NCBI GenBank assembly: GCA_024742395.1
Contig: JANSYO010000025.1
Coordinates: 1-55,908 of the forward strand
Direction: 5' to 3'
Length of the DNA: 55,908 nucleotides
DNA from: Cytophagales bacterium
Lineage (GTDB): Bacteria; Bacteroidota; Bacteroidia; Cytophagales; Spirosomataceae
A program made the position numbers and the translations under genes. The notes below the pieces were generated by a model. It saw only the letters and a program-made list of their open reading frames with translations. It did not search any database and was not told where the DNA came from. Shown here piece by piece: positions 32,699 to 41,318 of this stretch; positions within the stretch are counted from its first letter, which is position 1; each line of letters opens with the position of its first letter.

Positions 32699-34408
32699 TT
32701 AAAGGTTTCCCTTTTTCATTTCACTGACCGCAAAATCAGCCGCTCTGGCCGTTAATGCCATATATGTTAGTGAAGGGTTAACACAAGAAGCAGAAGTCAT
32801 TGCAGCACCATCAGTAACGAATACATTAGGTGCTCCCCAAACTTGATTATGCTTGTTTAACACAGAGCTCTTCTCTTCGTGTCCCATGCGGGCTGTACCC
32901 ATTTCATGGATACCAATACCAGGAGATTTTTCTTCATCTTTGTATCCGTTGACATTAGTGAAGCCGGCAGCTTCAAGCATGGCCACAGCTTCATCACGCA
33001 TAGCCACTCTCATTTTCTGCTCATTCTCACCCCACCATGCATCAAACTCAATGACCGGTAAACCCCACTGATCTTTCTCGTCAGTGAGTGTCATTCTATT
33101 ACTTTCATCCGGTAAAGTTTCTCCAAACCCACCGATTCCCATGTACCAGCCCCCCGGCATACTTAGTGATTCCTTAAATTCCACTCCCATGGTAGCATCT
33201 ACAGGAATACCTCGGCTTCTTCCGGCTCTACCTTGGTAACCAAAACCTCTCAGGAAGTCTCTTTTGTCACTTCCCCAGTTAGTGAAACGTGGAATATAGA
33301 TACCATTGGGTCTGTTACCATAATAGTATTGATCCTTAAAGCCTTCAATTTGCCCTGAAGCACCTGAGCTTAAGTGGTGATCCATAATGTTTCTTCCCAG
33401 CTGGTCAGAAGCATTACCAAGTCCATTTGGATGACGAGACGAGGTAGACTGCATCATGATCCATGCCGTGTTAAGAGCAGATGCGTTAAGGAAGATGATT
33501 TTTGCAAAATACTCTACTTCTTCCTTAGTGTTTTGGTCAATGGCTCTTACACCCGTAGCTTTTCCTAATTCATCATCATAAATTACCTGATAAACAATCT
33601 TATCATTGATTAAAGTAAGGTTTTCAGTCTTTTTAGCGGCCGGCAAGGTGGCTGATTGAGTACTAAAATATGCTCCGTAAGGACAGCCTCTGATACACTT
33701 ATTTCTGAATTGACAGCTTCCTCTACCAAGAGCCGTTTGTTCTTCAGTAGGTTGCGTTAAGTGAGCTACTCTACCAATAGTAAGATGACGGCCGGGGAAG
33801 TTCTTCTCAAGTTCTGATTTAAAGTGTTTCTCTACACAGGTCATTTCCATTGGAGGTTGAAATTGCCCGTCAGGCAAAACGTCTAAACCTTCCTTTTGAC
33901 CACTGATTCCAGCAAATTTTTCTACATAATCATACCAAGGAGCCAAATCACTGTATCTGATTGGCCAATCTATACCAACACCTTCTTCAAGGTTGGCAGT
34001 AAAATCTCTTTCGTTCCATCTGTAAGACTGACGACCCCACATTAATGAACGGCCACCAGTTTGGTATCCTCTGATCCAGTCGAATCTTCTTTTCTCCTTG
34101 TATGGGTGTTCAGTATCTTTTACAAATAGAAATCTGTTTTCTTCATTGGCCGCATAACCTGATCTTTTTACAGCCCAGTACTCTTCTGCAGCTTTTTTAT
34201 CAACTCTTCCTCTGTGAGGAAAATCCCAGCTTTCTTTCATCATATCGCGGTAGCCACTTACATGCTCCACATGATTACCTCTTTCGAGCATAAGTACTCT
34301 TAAGCCTTTTTCAGTTAATTCTTTGGCTGCCCAGCCACCCGAAACTCCTGAGCCAACTACTATTGCATCAAAAGTGTTTTGTTCTTTTGCTTTTCCTTGA
34401 ATATTCAT
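32699..34408 (-). CDS. GMC-family dehydrogenase (glucoside 3-dehydrogenase-like), copy 2
   Basis: A 569-residue paralogue of copy 1 with the same plan: FAD motif VVGSGVSGGWAAKEL, RGYQTGGRSLMWG, Cys232-Cys238-Cys242 (SCQFRNKCIRGC) and the C-terminal GIHEMGTARMG / CVNPSLTYM active-site pair. It lies 33 bases downstream of a lipoprotein small subunit gene (34442-35068), the order small subunit then catalytic subunit known from the LacC-LacA glucoside 3-dehydrogenase of Sphingobacterium. No cytochrome c gene follows. No signal peptide is seen, so export would depend on the Tat-bearing partner. Confidence 0.87.
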   Translation of the reverse strand: MNIQGKAKEQNTFDAIVVGSGVSGGWAAKELTEKGLRVLMLERGNHVEHVSGYRDMMKESWDFPHRGRVDKKAAEEYWAVKRSGYAANEENRFLFVKDTEHPYKEKRRFDWIRGYQTGGRSLMWGRQSYRWNERDFTANLEEGVGIDWPIRYSDLAPWYDYVEKFAGISGQKEGLDVLPDGQFQPPMEMTCVEKHFKSELEKNFPGRHLTIGRVAHLTQPTEEQTALGRGSCQFRNKCIRGCPYGAYFSTQSATLPAAKKTENLTLINDKIVYQVIYDDELGKATGVRAIDQNTKEEVEYFAKIIFLNASALNTAWIMMQSTSSRHPNGLGNASDQLGRNIMDHHLSSGASGQIEGFKDQYYYGNRPNGIYIPRFTNWGSDKRDFLRGFGYQGRAGRSRGIPVDATMGVEFKESLSMPGGWYMGIGGFGETLPDESNRMTLTDEKDQWGLPVIEFDAWWGENEQKMRVAMRDEAVAMLEAAGFTNVNGYKDEEKSPGIGIHEMGTARMGHEEKSSVLNKHNQVWGAPNVFVTDGAAMTSASCVNPSLTYMALTARAADFAVSEMKKGNL

Positions 34409-34441
34409 TCTTTCTTCGTCGTTCTAAATAGGTTAGTAATC

Positions 34442-35068
34442 TTAACTTAAGGCATACGCTTTTTGACCTTCTTTTAAAGGAATACAGCCATCAAACCTGC
34501 CCGGAATTGGCACATAATCCAATTCTTGAGTAGCACCTATTTCAGAAGTGAAATATCCAAAAAGAGTAAGTTCTTTCATTAGGTTAAAGAATGGCGTAAC
34601 AGGTTCGTCAGCTGCAGAGCCTTCTTTCTCTTTTCCTGTTTCTGTGTCTACCTCTTTGGCTTCTTTTTCTTTTTTCTCTGTGCTGGCAGCTTCTTCCATT
34701 GCTTTCACAATTTCAATTTGTTGCTCTTGAGATAGAGAAAGGAATTCGCCTCCCATTTCTTTGGCTTTAGCCGATACTTCATCTAAACCTTTAGCAAAAT
34801 GAGCTCCCTGGGCGTCAGAATAACAATCTTTAATCATAGTTTCTATGAAAGGGCCTACTCCTGCCTCTTTAGCACCGGGTGTATCTGTAGCAGGAATAAT
34901 GATGTCGGCTATTTGAGCAACGATATCTCTTTGGCTATCAGAAAGTACAAATGGCTTTGAGCCTGTTTCGGCTGGTGTACAGCCTTCTAAAAGAGCCATT
35001 AAAGTAGGGGCAGATACAGCTCCTCCCATTAGAATGGCAACTCTGTTTAACGCATCTCTTCTATTCAA
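34442..35068 (-). CDS. Gluconate 2-dehydrogenase subunit 3 family lipoprotein (LacC-like), locus 1
   Basis: A 208-residue protein. MNRRDALNRVAILMGGAVSA has a twin-arginine pair followed by a hydrophobic stretch, and the lipobox LLEGC places the lipid on Cys30. The mature part matches the small subunit family: SDSQRDIVAQIADIIIPATDTPGA, FFNLMKELTLFGYFTSEIGATQ and YVPIPGRFDGCIPL. In related enzymes it chaperones and exports the catalytic subunit. Residues about 128-153 form a Lys/Glu-rich insertion absent from the second copy. It is 33 bases upstream of GMC copy 2. Confidence 0.87.
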   Translation of the reverse strand: MNRRDALNRVAILMGGAVSAPTLMALLEGCTPAETGSKPFVLSDSQRDIVAQIADIIIPATDTPGAKEAGVGPFIETMIKDCYSDAQGAHFAKGLDEVSAKAKEMGGEFLSLSQEQQIEIVKAMEEAASTEKKEKEAKEVDTETGKEKEGSAADEPVTPFFNLMKELTLFGYFTSEIGATQELDYVPIPGRFDGCIPLKEGQKAYALS

Positions 35069-35383
35069 TGTATTATTATTAATAGGTTATAATTTAATTC
35101 TTGCGGGCTGTGAAATTACCGTAAAAACACCACTGTGCCAAGAACGAAGAGCCTTTTTTGGATATTTTACATGATTTAGATTTATTCTTTTTATGTCCTT
35201 GAGCATAAAATGAAACTCCGGGTAAGGACTATTAAGTCAAAATACTCATACGCCAAAAAAATGATGAGCACTTCAGAGGCATAAAAATTCGAAAATTATT
35301 TGTTTCTCTACTTCTTAAGTTCCGGTCTCACTACTAGTAAACTATTCAATTATCTCAGAAAAGTCAAAAAGGTTAAATTTTAA
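35069..35383. other. Intergenic region between the LacC-like and ugd genes, left part
   Basis: AT-rich sequence without a credible frame or RNA gene. It should contain the promoter of the minus-strand small-subunit gene, but I see no TAnnTTTG match on that strand. The right part, from 35384, holds the repeated boxes and the ugd promoter. Confidence 0.4.
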
Positions 35384-35515
35384 AAAGTCTACTTTTTGTG
35401 ATGTCAATGTATGACTTATTGGGTAAAAGTGGCTCAAAAGTCTACACTTTGTAGCAGTTGTGTTATTTTTTTTATGATTTTATTGTTTGCTAATATTAGA
35501 AAAGTTCTACTTTTG
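35384..35515 (+). repeat. Three copies of an AAAAGT(T)CTACttTTG box upstream of ugd
   Basis: The boxes start at 35384 (AAAAGTCTACTTTTTG), 35437 (AAAAGTCTACACTTTG) and 35500 (AAAAGTTCTACTTTTG), spaced by 53 and 63 bases. The third contains the best promoter element of ugd. They could be alternative promoters or a repeated binding site for a regulator. Confidence 0.55.
35486..35515 (+). promoter_or_regulatory. Promoter of the ugd-uxs operon
   Basis: TTTG at 35486-35489, 18 bases of spacer, then TACTTTTG at 35508-35515: the complete Bacteroidota promoter form, -33 and -7. The ATG at 35543 is 27 bases further on. This is the best full promoter in the window. Confidence 0.7.
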
Positions 35516-35542
35516 TTTCATCACAAGAAATTAAAAAATCAT

Positions 35543-36856
35543 ATGAAAATAGCCGTAGTAGGAACTGGATATGTAGGACTGGTATCAGGAACATGTTTTT
35601 CTGAAACAGGTAACACTGTAACCTGTGTAGATATTGACCCTAAAAAAGTAGAAAGTCTTAGAAAAGGAAAACTAACGATTTATGAACCAGGCCTTGAAGT
35701 CTTGTTTGAAAGAAATACCAAAGCAGGTCGACTAAAATTTACTACAGATCTTCAGGAAGGAATTGAAGGAGCAGAGGTCATCTTTTTGGCTTTACCTACG
35801 CCTCCAGGTGAAGATGGCTCAGCCGATTTGAAGTATATTTTAGGGGTAGCAGATGATTTAGGAAAAATCATGAAAGACTATGCCGTGATAGTAGATAAGA
35901 GCACTGTTCCGGTAGGAACAGCCGAGAAAGTTACGGCTGCAATTGCAAAAAATGCCAAAGTTGATTTTGACGTAGTCTCGAATCCGGAATTTCTTCGAGA
36001 AGGCGTAGCAGTAGATGATTTTATGAAGCCAGACAGAGTGGTAGTAGGTACTGAATCTGAAAGAGCTAAGAAGATAATGGAGAAGCTATATGCTCCATTG
36101 GTAAGGCAGGGTAATCCGGTAATTTTTATGGATGAACGTTCAGCAGAAATGACAAAATATGCGGCCAACTCCTTTCTGGCAATGAAGATTACTTTTATGA
36201 ACGAAATCGCCAATTTATGTGAAAGAGCAGGGGCAGATGTAGACAATGTAAGAAGAGGTATTGGGACTGACAGCAGAATTGGGAAGCGTTTCTTGTTTCC
36301 TGGTATTGGATATGGCGGAAGTTGTTTCCCTAAAGATGTTCAGGCCTTAGGTAAAACAGCCAACGAGTATAATTACGATTTCAAAATTTTGAACTCAGTA
36401 ATGAAGGTCAACGATAAGCAGAAGACCAAAATGATGCCTTACGTAAAAGGCTATTTTGATGGAGATTTAAAAGGAAAAACTATTGCTATGTGGGGCTTAG
36501 CCTTTAAGCCACATACGGATGATATCAGAGAAGCTCCGGCATTATATAATATAAAATCATTAAGAAGAGCTGGTGCTAAAGTGGTGGTTTTTGATCCTGA
36601 AGCCATGGATAACGTACGTGGTGTGGTAGGAAGAAAAGTGAAGTATGCGAAAAGCATGTATGAAGCTTTAGAAGGTGCCGATGCTTTGATGATTATGACG
36701 GAATGGCCTGCTTTCAGAACACCGGATTTTGAATTTATTAAGTCTGCTTTAAAAAATAATGTGATCTTTGATGGAAGAAACCTTTATTCTCTTGACGAAA
36801 TGCAAGAAAAGGGTTTTACTTACTACTCAATAGGTAGGAAGACCATAAAGGCATAA
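35543..36856 (+). CDS. ugd: UDP-glucose 6-dehydrogenase
   Basis: A 437-residue enzyme oxidising UDP-glucose to UDP-glucuronate with two NAD+. The Rossmann motif is MKIAVVGTGYVGLVSG at the N-terminus, the catalytic cysteine is Cys261 in GYGGSCFPKDV, and WGLAFKPHTDDIREAP marks the C-terminal UDP-binding domain. The frame is open further upstream to 35411, but that extension has no family similarity and would contain the promoter, so 35543 is the start. UDP-xylose synthase follows 24 bases downstream. The pair supplies UDP-glucuronate and UDP-xylose for surface polysaccharide. Confidence 0.97.
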   Translation: MKIAVVGTGYVGLVSGTCFSETGNTVTCVDIDPKKVESLRKGKLTIYEPGLEVLFERNTKAGRLKFTTDLQEGIEGAEVIFLALPTPPGEDGSADLKYILGVADDLGKIMKDYAVIVDKSTVPVGTAEKVTAAIAKNAKVDFDVVSNPEFLREGVAVDDFMKPDRVVVGTESERAKKIMEKLYAPLVRQGNPVIFMDERSAEMTKYAANSFLAMKITFMNEIANLCERAGADVDNVRRGIGTDSRIGKRFLFPGIGYGGSCFPKDVQALGKTANEYNYDFKILNSVMKVNDKQKTKMMPYVKGYFDGDLKGKTIAMWGLAFKPHTDDIREAPALYNIKSLRRAGAKVVVFDPEAMDNVRGVVGRKVKYAKSMYEALEGADALMIMTEWPAFRTPDFEFIKSALKNNVIFDGRNLYSLDEMQEKGFTYYSIGRKTIKA

Positions 36857-36880
36857 TTCAATCTTAATAATTAGTAAAGA

Positions 36881-37852
36881 ATGAAAAGGATTTTAATTAC
36901 AGGTGGTGCAGGTTTTTTAGGATCACACCTTTGTGATAGATTTATTAAAGAAGGCTACCATGTAATTGCCATGGATAACCTTATTACAGGAGACTTAAGA
37001 AACATTGAACATTTGTTCAAACTAGAGAATTTTGAGTTTTACCATCACGATGTAAGTAAGTTTATTCATGTGCCGGGTGAACTGGATTATATACTTCATT
37101 TTGCTTCGCCTGCTTCGCCGATCGATTATTTGAAAATTCCAATACAAACCTTAAAGGTAGGTTCACTGGGCATTCATAATTGTCTTGGATTGGCCAGAGT
37201 GAAAAAGGCAAGGGTACTAATCGCTTCTACATCTGAGGTATATGGCGATCCGCAGGTGCATCCGCAGACCGAGGAATATTGGGGACATGTAAACCCGGTA
37301 GGGCCAAGAGGTGTATATGATGAAGCCAAGCGTTTTCAGGAAGCAATGACAATGGCTTACCATACTTATCATGGTGTAGAGACAAGGATTGTACGTATTT
37401 TTAATACTTACGGGCCTAGAATGCGACTAAACGATGGTAGAGTATTGCCTGCATTTATTGGTCAGGCTTTGCGTGGGGAGGATTTAACCATTTTTGGCGA
37501 TGGTAGTCAGACAAGATCTTTTTGTTATGTTGATGATTTAGTTGAAGGTATTTACAGATTGCTTCATTCTGATCATGCTCAGCCGGTGAATATTGGGAAC
37601 CCAAATGAGATCACTATTGGTGATTTTGCCGAAGAGATTATCAAGTTAACGGGAACAGATCAAAAGGTAATTTATAAAGATCTGCCTAAAGATGATCCGA
37701 AGCAAAGGCAGCCGGACATTACGAAAGCGAAAAATATTCTTGGTTGGGAGCCAAAAGTCGATAGATCAGAAGGTCTGAAACATACTTATGAATATTTTAA
37801 AGCTTTCTCAAAAGAGAGACTTTTTGATGAAGCGAAACACAGAGAATTTTAA
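36881..37852 (+). CDS. UDP-glucuronate decarboxylase (UDP-xylose synthase)
   Basis: A 323-residue extended short-chain dehydrogenase. The NAD motif is [10 protein letters not shown], and the catalytic residues are Thr/Ser in [10 protein letters not shown] plus Tyr146 and Lys150 (GVYDEAKRF). The [13 protein letters not shown] and [16 protein letters not shown] motifs are characteristic of UXS rather than of dTDP-glucose dehydratase. It turns UDP-glucuronate into UDP-xylose and carbon dioxide and lies immediately after ugd, its substrate supplier. A terminator follows. Confidence 0.95.
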   Translation: MKRILITGGAGFLGSHLCDRFIKEGYHVIAMDNLITGDLRNIEHLFKLENFEFYHHDVSKFIHVPGELDYILHFASPASPIDYLKIPIQTLKVGSLGIHNCLGLARVKKARVLIASTSEVYGDPQVHPQTEEYWGHVNPVGPRGVYDEAKRFQEAMTMAYHTYHGVETRIVRIFNTYGPRMRLNDGRVLPAFIGQALRGEDLTIFGDGSQTRSFCYVDDLVEGIYRLLHSDHAQPVNIGNPNEITIGDFAEEIIKLTGTDQKVIYKDLPKDDPKQRQPDITKAKNILGWEPKVDRSEGLKHTYEYFKAFSKERLFDEAKHREF

Positions 37853-37878
37853 GCTGGATTTAGCTTTAATAAAATAAA

Positions 37879-37909
37879 AAAATCCCCGGAAATTATTTTC
37901 GGGGATTTT
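37879..37909 (+). terminator. Rho-independent terminator after UXS
   Basis: AAAATCCCCG / CGGGGATTTT gives a perfect ten-base stem with a ten-base loop, followed by TTTTC. The A-tract on the other side lets it also serve the convergent DUF1569 gene. Confidence 0.82.
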
Positions 37910-37959
37910 CTATTCTCAAGCAAATACAATCTTTAGGAAACTATTGGCTGAAATATTAT

Positions 37960-38412
37960 TTAAACTCCAAACTGAGTTAAATGATGATCAAGGTGTTTGT
38001 AAAACATGGTATTCCATTCTTCTTTAGAGAGCTTTCCAAATGAATGCGATTCCTTGCCATCGAAGTATTCTTCACCAAGCTGTTGAGTCCTCTCTATGTA
38101 GCCTATTAGTCGAGCCTTTTCTTTTTCAAAATCACGTTCATCGGTTATCAGAAATGCCGGTGCCGTTCTGCTGTTTCTAGGATAAGGCATAGGGCCAACA
38201 ACCGCATTTTTTACAAAAGCTTTTAACATTAATTTCATGAAGAAATTAGGCTTAGGGTGCTTGTCTTCATAAAGCATCTCATAAGTTACACAGCAATGAG
38301 CCAACATTTGGGCAACATTCATTTTACCCCATTCAGGAGTAGTTTTAGGGCTTAGGCTGTTAATTCGAGAGATAACTTCATCAGATATCGTTTTCTGGAA
38401 AATGTTTTTCAT
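37960..38412 (-). CDS. DUF1569 (DinB-like) protein
   Basis: A 150-residue single-domain protein fitting DUF1569 of the DinB/YfiT-like four-helix metal-binding fold. Features are PEWGKMNVAQMLAHCCVTYE near residue 27-46, with a candidate metal His, and HLDHHLTQFG at the C-terminus with three histidines. Some DinB-fold proteins are thiol-S-transferases, but the function of this subfamily is unknown. It stands alone between two convergent or divergent neighbours. Confidence 0.8.
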   Translation of the reverse strand: MKNIFQKTISDEVISRINSLSPKTTPEWGKMNVAQMLAHCCVTYEMLYEDKHPKPNFFMKLMLKAFVKNAVVGPMPYPRNSRTAPAFLITDERDFEKEKARLIGYIERTQQLGEEYFDGKESHSFGKLSKEEWNTMFYKHLDHHLTQFGV

Positions 38413-38673
38413 GAGTAATTTTTCGTTGTTTTTAAATATAACGGAAGGAGTCGAATTTTCGGACAGGGTAGTTTGTGTTTTTAAAATCTACGTTACTCTT
38501 TTAATTGAGTTTTACAAATTCCAATAGTTAGTACCACAAACTTTTGGTGAAGCAAAATGTAAAAAATAGAAGGAAACATGTTCAATAAAAAAAATGTACA
38601 AAACCTCTTTTCTGCTTTGTCCATAAAAAAGGAATCTTTTAGTACTTTTAAATCTTGAAAAATTGATAAATCG
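38413..38673. other. Intergenic region between DUF1569 and GMC copy 3
   Basis: A 261-base divergent region. For GMC copy 3 a weak candidate promoter is TTTG (38616-38619), 23 bases, then TACTTTTA (38643-38650), one mismatch from TAnnTTTG, about 24 bases before the ATG. No RNA gene or frame is evident. Confidence 0.35.
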
Positions 38674-40380
38674 ATGGCCAATTTTAATATTGATGCAAAG
38701 CAAAATATGACCTATGACGCTATTGTCATTGGATCTGGAATCAGCGGAGGCTGGGCGGCGAAAGAGCTTTGTGAAAAAGGACTAAAAACTTTAGTTCTGG
38801 AAAGAGGAAGATTAGTTGAACATATTGTGGATTACCCTACAATGAATAACGATCCTTGGGATCTGGATCTGCGGGGTGCGGCGACTGCTGAAGATATGAA
38901 AGATCGTCAGGTAGTGGCTAGGTCCGGTTTTGTTGGTGAGAATAACAAGCATTTTTACGCTAAAGACAGTGATAATCCATATAAAGAAGAGAAACCATTT
39001 TTATGGATGCGTGCCAATCAGATGGGGGGCAGGTCTCTCCTATGGGGGAAACAGTGTTACAGATGGTCAGACCTTGATTTTGAGGCCAATGCCAAAGATG
39101 GTCATGGAGTAGACTGGCCTATTCGATACAAAGATATTGCACCATGGTATACTTATGTAGAGAAGTTTGCCGGGATCAGCGGAGAAGCCTTAGGATTACC
39201 GCAGTTACCGGATAGTCACTTTTTACCGCCTATGGAACTGAATTGCGTTGAAAAGGATGTCAAGACTAGAATTGAAAAGGAGTTTCCTGGCAGGAATATG
39301 ATCATTGGGCGTGTGGCCCATTTGACGGTTCCTTTAAACGGTAGGGGACAGTGTCAGTCGAGAAACCGATGCGACAGAGGATGCCCATACGGTGCTTATT
39401 TCAGTAGCAATGCCGTTACGCTTCCGGCAGCTAATGCCACAGGGAATCTGACAATAAGACCATTTTCTATAGCAGATTCTATCATTTACGATGAAGAAAA
39501 AGGGAAGGCAGTTGGAGTTAGAGTGATAGATTCTGAAACAAAAGAGACGATTGAGTATTATGCCCGAATCATTTTTAGCAATGCCTCTACCATCAATACC
39601 ACTCAGATTTTACTTAATTCTACCTCCAATAGGTTTGAAAATGGTTTGGGGAATGACAGCGGGCAGCTTGGTCATAATTTAATGGATCATACCTACAGGG
39701 TAGGAGCTATGGGTAAATTTGACGGCCATCATGACAAATACTATAAAGGCAGAAGGCCGAACGGAATATACATTCCTAGATATGTTAATATAGACGAGAA
39801 ATCAAAGACAGATAAATTTGTAAGAGGTTTTGGATATCAAGGTGGGGCAGGAAGGGCCAATTGGGACGCAGGTGCTAATCAGGAGGCTTTCGGTGCCGAA
39901 TTTAAGGATTCATTGATGACGCCGGGCGACTGGGAATTCTTTATTACAGGTTTTGCAGAATGTTTGCCTGACTATGACAACAAAGTAAGCCTGGATAAAG
40001 ACAATTTAGATCAGTGGGGCAGACCTACCTTGGTTATTGATGCCGAGTTTAAGGAGAACGAATTGGCCATTAACAGGCAAATACAGATAGATGCCGTAGA
40101 AATGTTGGAGAAGGCGGGATTGAAAGAAATAGTTGGTTTTGATAACAAACATGGAATGGGCTATGGTATACATGAGATGGGAACTGCCAGAATGGGTCGA
40201 GATCCTAAGACATCTGTACTAAATGCCACAAATCAGGTGCATGCAGTCAAAAATGTTTTTGTAACAGATGGAGCATGTATGACTTCTTCGTCATGTGTAA
40301 ACCCTTCCTTAACCTATATGGCTCTCACCGCCAGAGCGGCCAATCATGCAGTTTCAGAATTAAATAAGAAAAACCTTTAG
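38674..40380 (+). CDS. GMC-family dehydrogenase (glucoside 3-dehydrogenase-like), copy 3
   Basis: A 568-residue homologue of copies 1 and 2, more divergent from both than they are from each other. It keeps the FAD motif IGSGISGGWAAKEL, RANQMGGRSLLWG, the cysteine cluster Cys227-Cys233-Cys237 (QCQSRNRCDRGC) and the active-site GIHEMGTARMG / CVNPSLTYM. It has no signal peptide. It is followed 4 bases later by its own lipoprotein small subunit, the reverse gene order of locus 1. The substrate is unknown; a glycoside oxidised at C3 is favoured by resemblance and context. Confidence 0.87.
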   Translation: MANFNIDAKQNMTYDAIVIGSGISGGWAAKELCEKGLKTLVLERGRLVEHIVDYPTMNNDPWDLDLRGAATAEDMKDRQVVARSGFVGENNKHFYAKDSDNPYKEEKPFLWMRANQMGGRSLLWGKQCYRWSDLDFEANAKDGHGVDWPIRYKDIAPWYTYVEKFAGISGEALGLPQLPDSHFLPPMELNCVEKDVKTRIEKEFPGRNMIIGRVAHLTVPLNGRGQCQSRNRCDRGCPYGAYFSSNAVTLPAANATGNLTIRPFSIADSIIYDEEKGKAVGVRVIDSETKETIEYYARIIFSNASTINTTQILLNSTSNRFENGLGNDSGQLGHNLMDHTYRVGAMGKFDGHHDKYYKGRRPNGIYIPRYVNIDEKSKTDKFVRGFGYQGGAGRANWDAGANQEAFGAEFKDSLMTPGDWEFFITGFAECLPDYDNKVSLDKDNLDQWGRPTLVIDAEFKENELAINRQIQIDAVEMLEKAGLKEIVGFDNKHGMGYGIHEMGTARMGRDPKTSVLNATNQVHAVKNVFVTDGACMTSSSCVNPSLTYMALTARAANHAVSELNKKNL

Positions 40381-40384
40381 TACG

Positions 40385-40978
40385 ATGGAAAGAAGAGAAG
40401 CATTAAAAAAATCATTCTTGGTTGCCGGTTCTGCGGCATTGGCTCCTTCGCTTTTGTCGATTTTGCAATCTTGTAAAGAACAGTCAAGACTAAACTGGAA
40501 ACCAGAGTTTTTAAGTATTAAGCAGGCCGAGTTAGTTTCATCTTTAGTGGATACAATCTTGCCTAAAACTACTACACCTGGGGCTTTAGATATGAAAGTA
40601 GACATGTTTATTGACCAGGTTTTTGGAAAGGTATATTCTGAAGAAGGTAAGAAGGCCATGGTCATAGAGATGGAGGCATTTGATGCTCGAAGTACGGAAA
40701 AATTTGGAGACCGATTTGCGGAACTATCCTCAGAGAATAAGACAGCTTTTCTAAAAGAGGAAGAAGCTAATTGTGGTAAATTCAATGGTAAAATATGGGG
40801 AACTGCTGCCGGAGAACAAGATCCCGTAGGCTTTTACCGTACTTTAAAGTCAATGGCACTTTGGGGATATTTCTCTTCTGAAGAAATTGGTTTAAATGTA
40901 CTAAACTATGACCCCGTGCCTGGACCGTATCAGGGATGTATACCATTGGCGGATGTAGGAAATACCTGGAGTTTATAA
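40385..40978 (+). CDS. Gluconate 2-dehydrogenase subunit 3 family lipoprotein (LacC-like), locus 2
   Basis: A 197-residue partner of GMC copy 3. MERREALKKSFLVAGSAALA is a Tat-like signal with RR at 3-4, and the lipobox ILQSC puts the lipid on Cys30. The mature part has KQAELVSSLVDTILPKTTTPGAL, RTLKSMALWGYFSSEEIG and YDPVPGPYQGCIPL, matching the other copy. It lacks the charged insertion of locus 1. The four-base spacing to the GMC gene means coordinated translation, as expected for subunits of one complex. Confidence 0.87.
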   Translation: MERREALKKSFLVAGSAALAPSLLSILQSCKEQSRLNWKPEFLSIKQAELVSSLVDTILPKTTTPGALDMKVDMFIDQVFGKVYSEEGKKAMVIEMEAFDARSTEKFGDRFAELSSENKTAFLKEEEANCGKFNGKIWGTAAGEQDPVGFYRTLKSMALWGYFSSEEIGLNVLNYDPVPGPYQGCIPLADVGNTWSL

Positions 40979-41318
40979 ACCAAATAGTTACCATGCCTAT
41001 CATGTAAAAATGAAAGCCGCAATTCTCGAATAAAAGGTTTCAACGAAATTTTAGATTGGATAAAATTTAATTTTTTTCTAAAGCTGTAATTCCGCCTGTA
41101 GAGTTATATGGTTCATATTCTTTTTTGAAAGCTCTTTCTTACAAGGCAAATATCCTGATTCCTTATATGTAAAGTGTTCATTAGTATGTTTAAGCTTTTT
41201 TAATGAGTGATGGTAGTATCTTACTATATACATTCATTTTTTATTGATTCAATTGTCTGCTTGTCATTTATACTATTATTTAAGGCCTTGAAATTATTCT
41301 AATTTAAACTTTTCTTTC
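40979..41318. other. Intergenic region before the fucosidase gene
   Basis: About 340 AT-rich bases. A small inverted repeat, TAGTA-tct-TACTA, lies near 41213-41226. I see no perfect TAnnTTTG promoter, RNA gene, or terminator for the upstream pair. Confidence 0.35.

Noticed and set aside
35411-35542. A 44-codon N-terminal extension of ugd
   Set aside because: No family member has it, and it contains the repeated boxes and the promoter; MKIAVVGTGYVG at 35543 is the family start.
38520-38610. Short palindromes near GMC copy 3 (for example around ACATGT)
   Set aside because: Arms are too short and the region too AT-rich to separate from chance.
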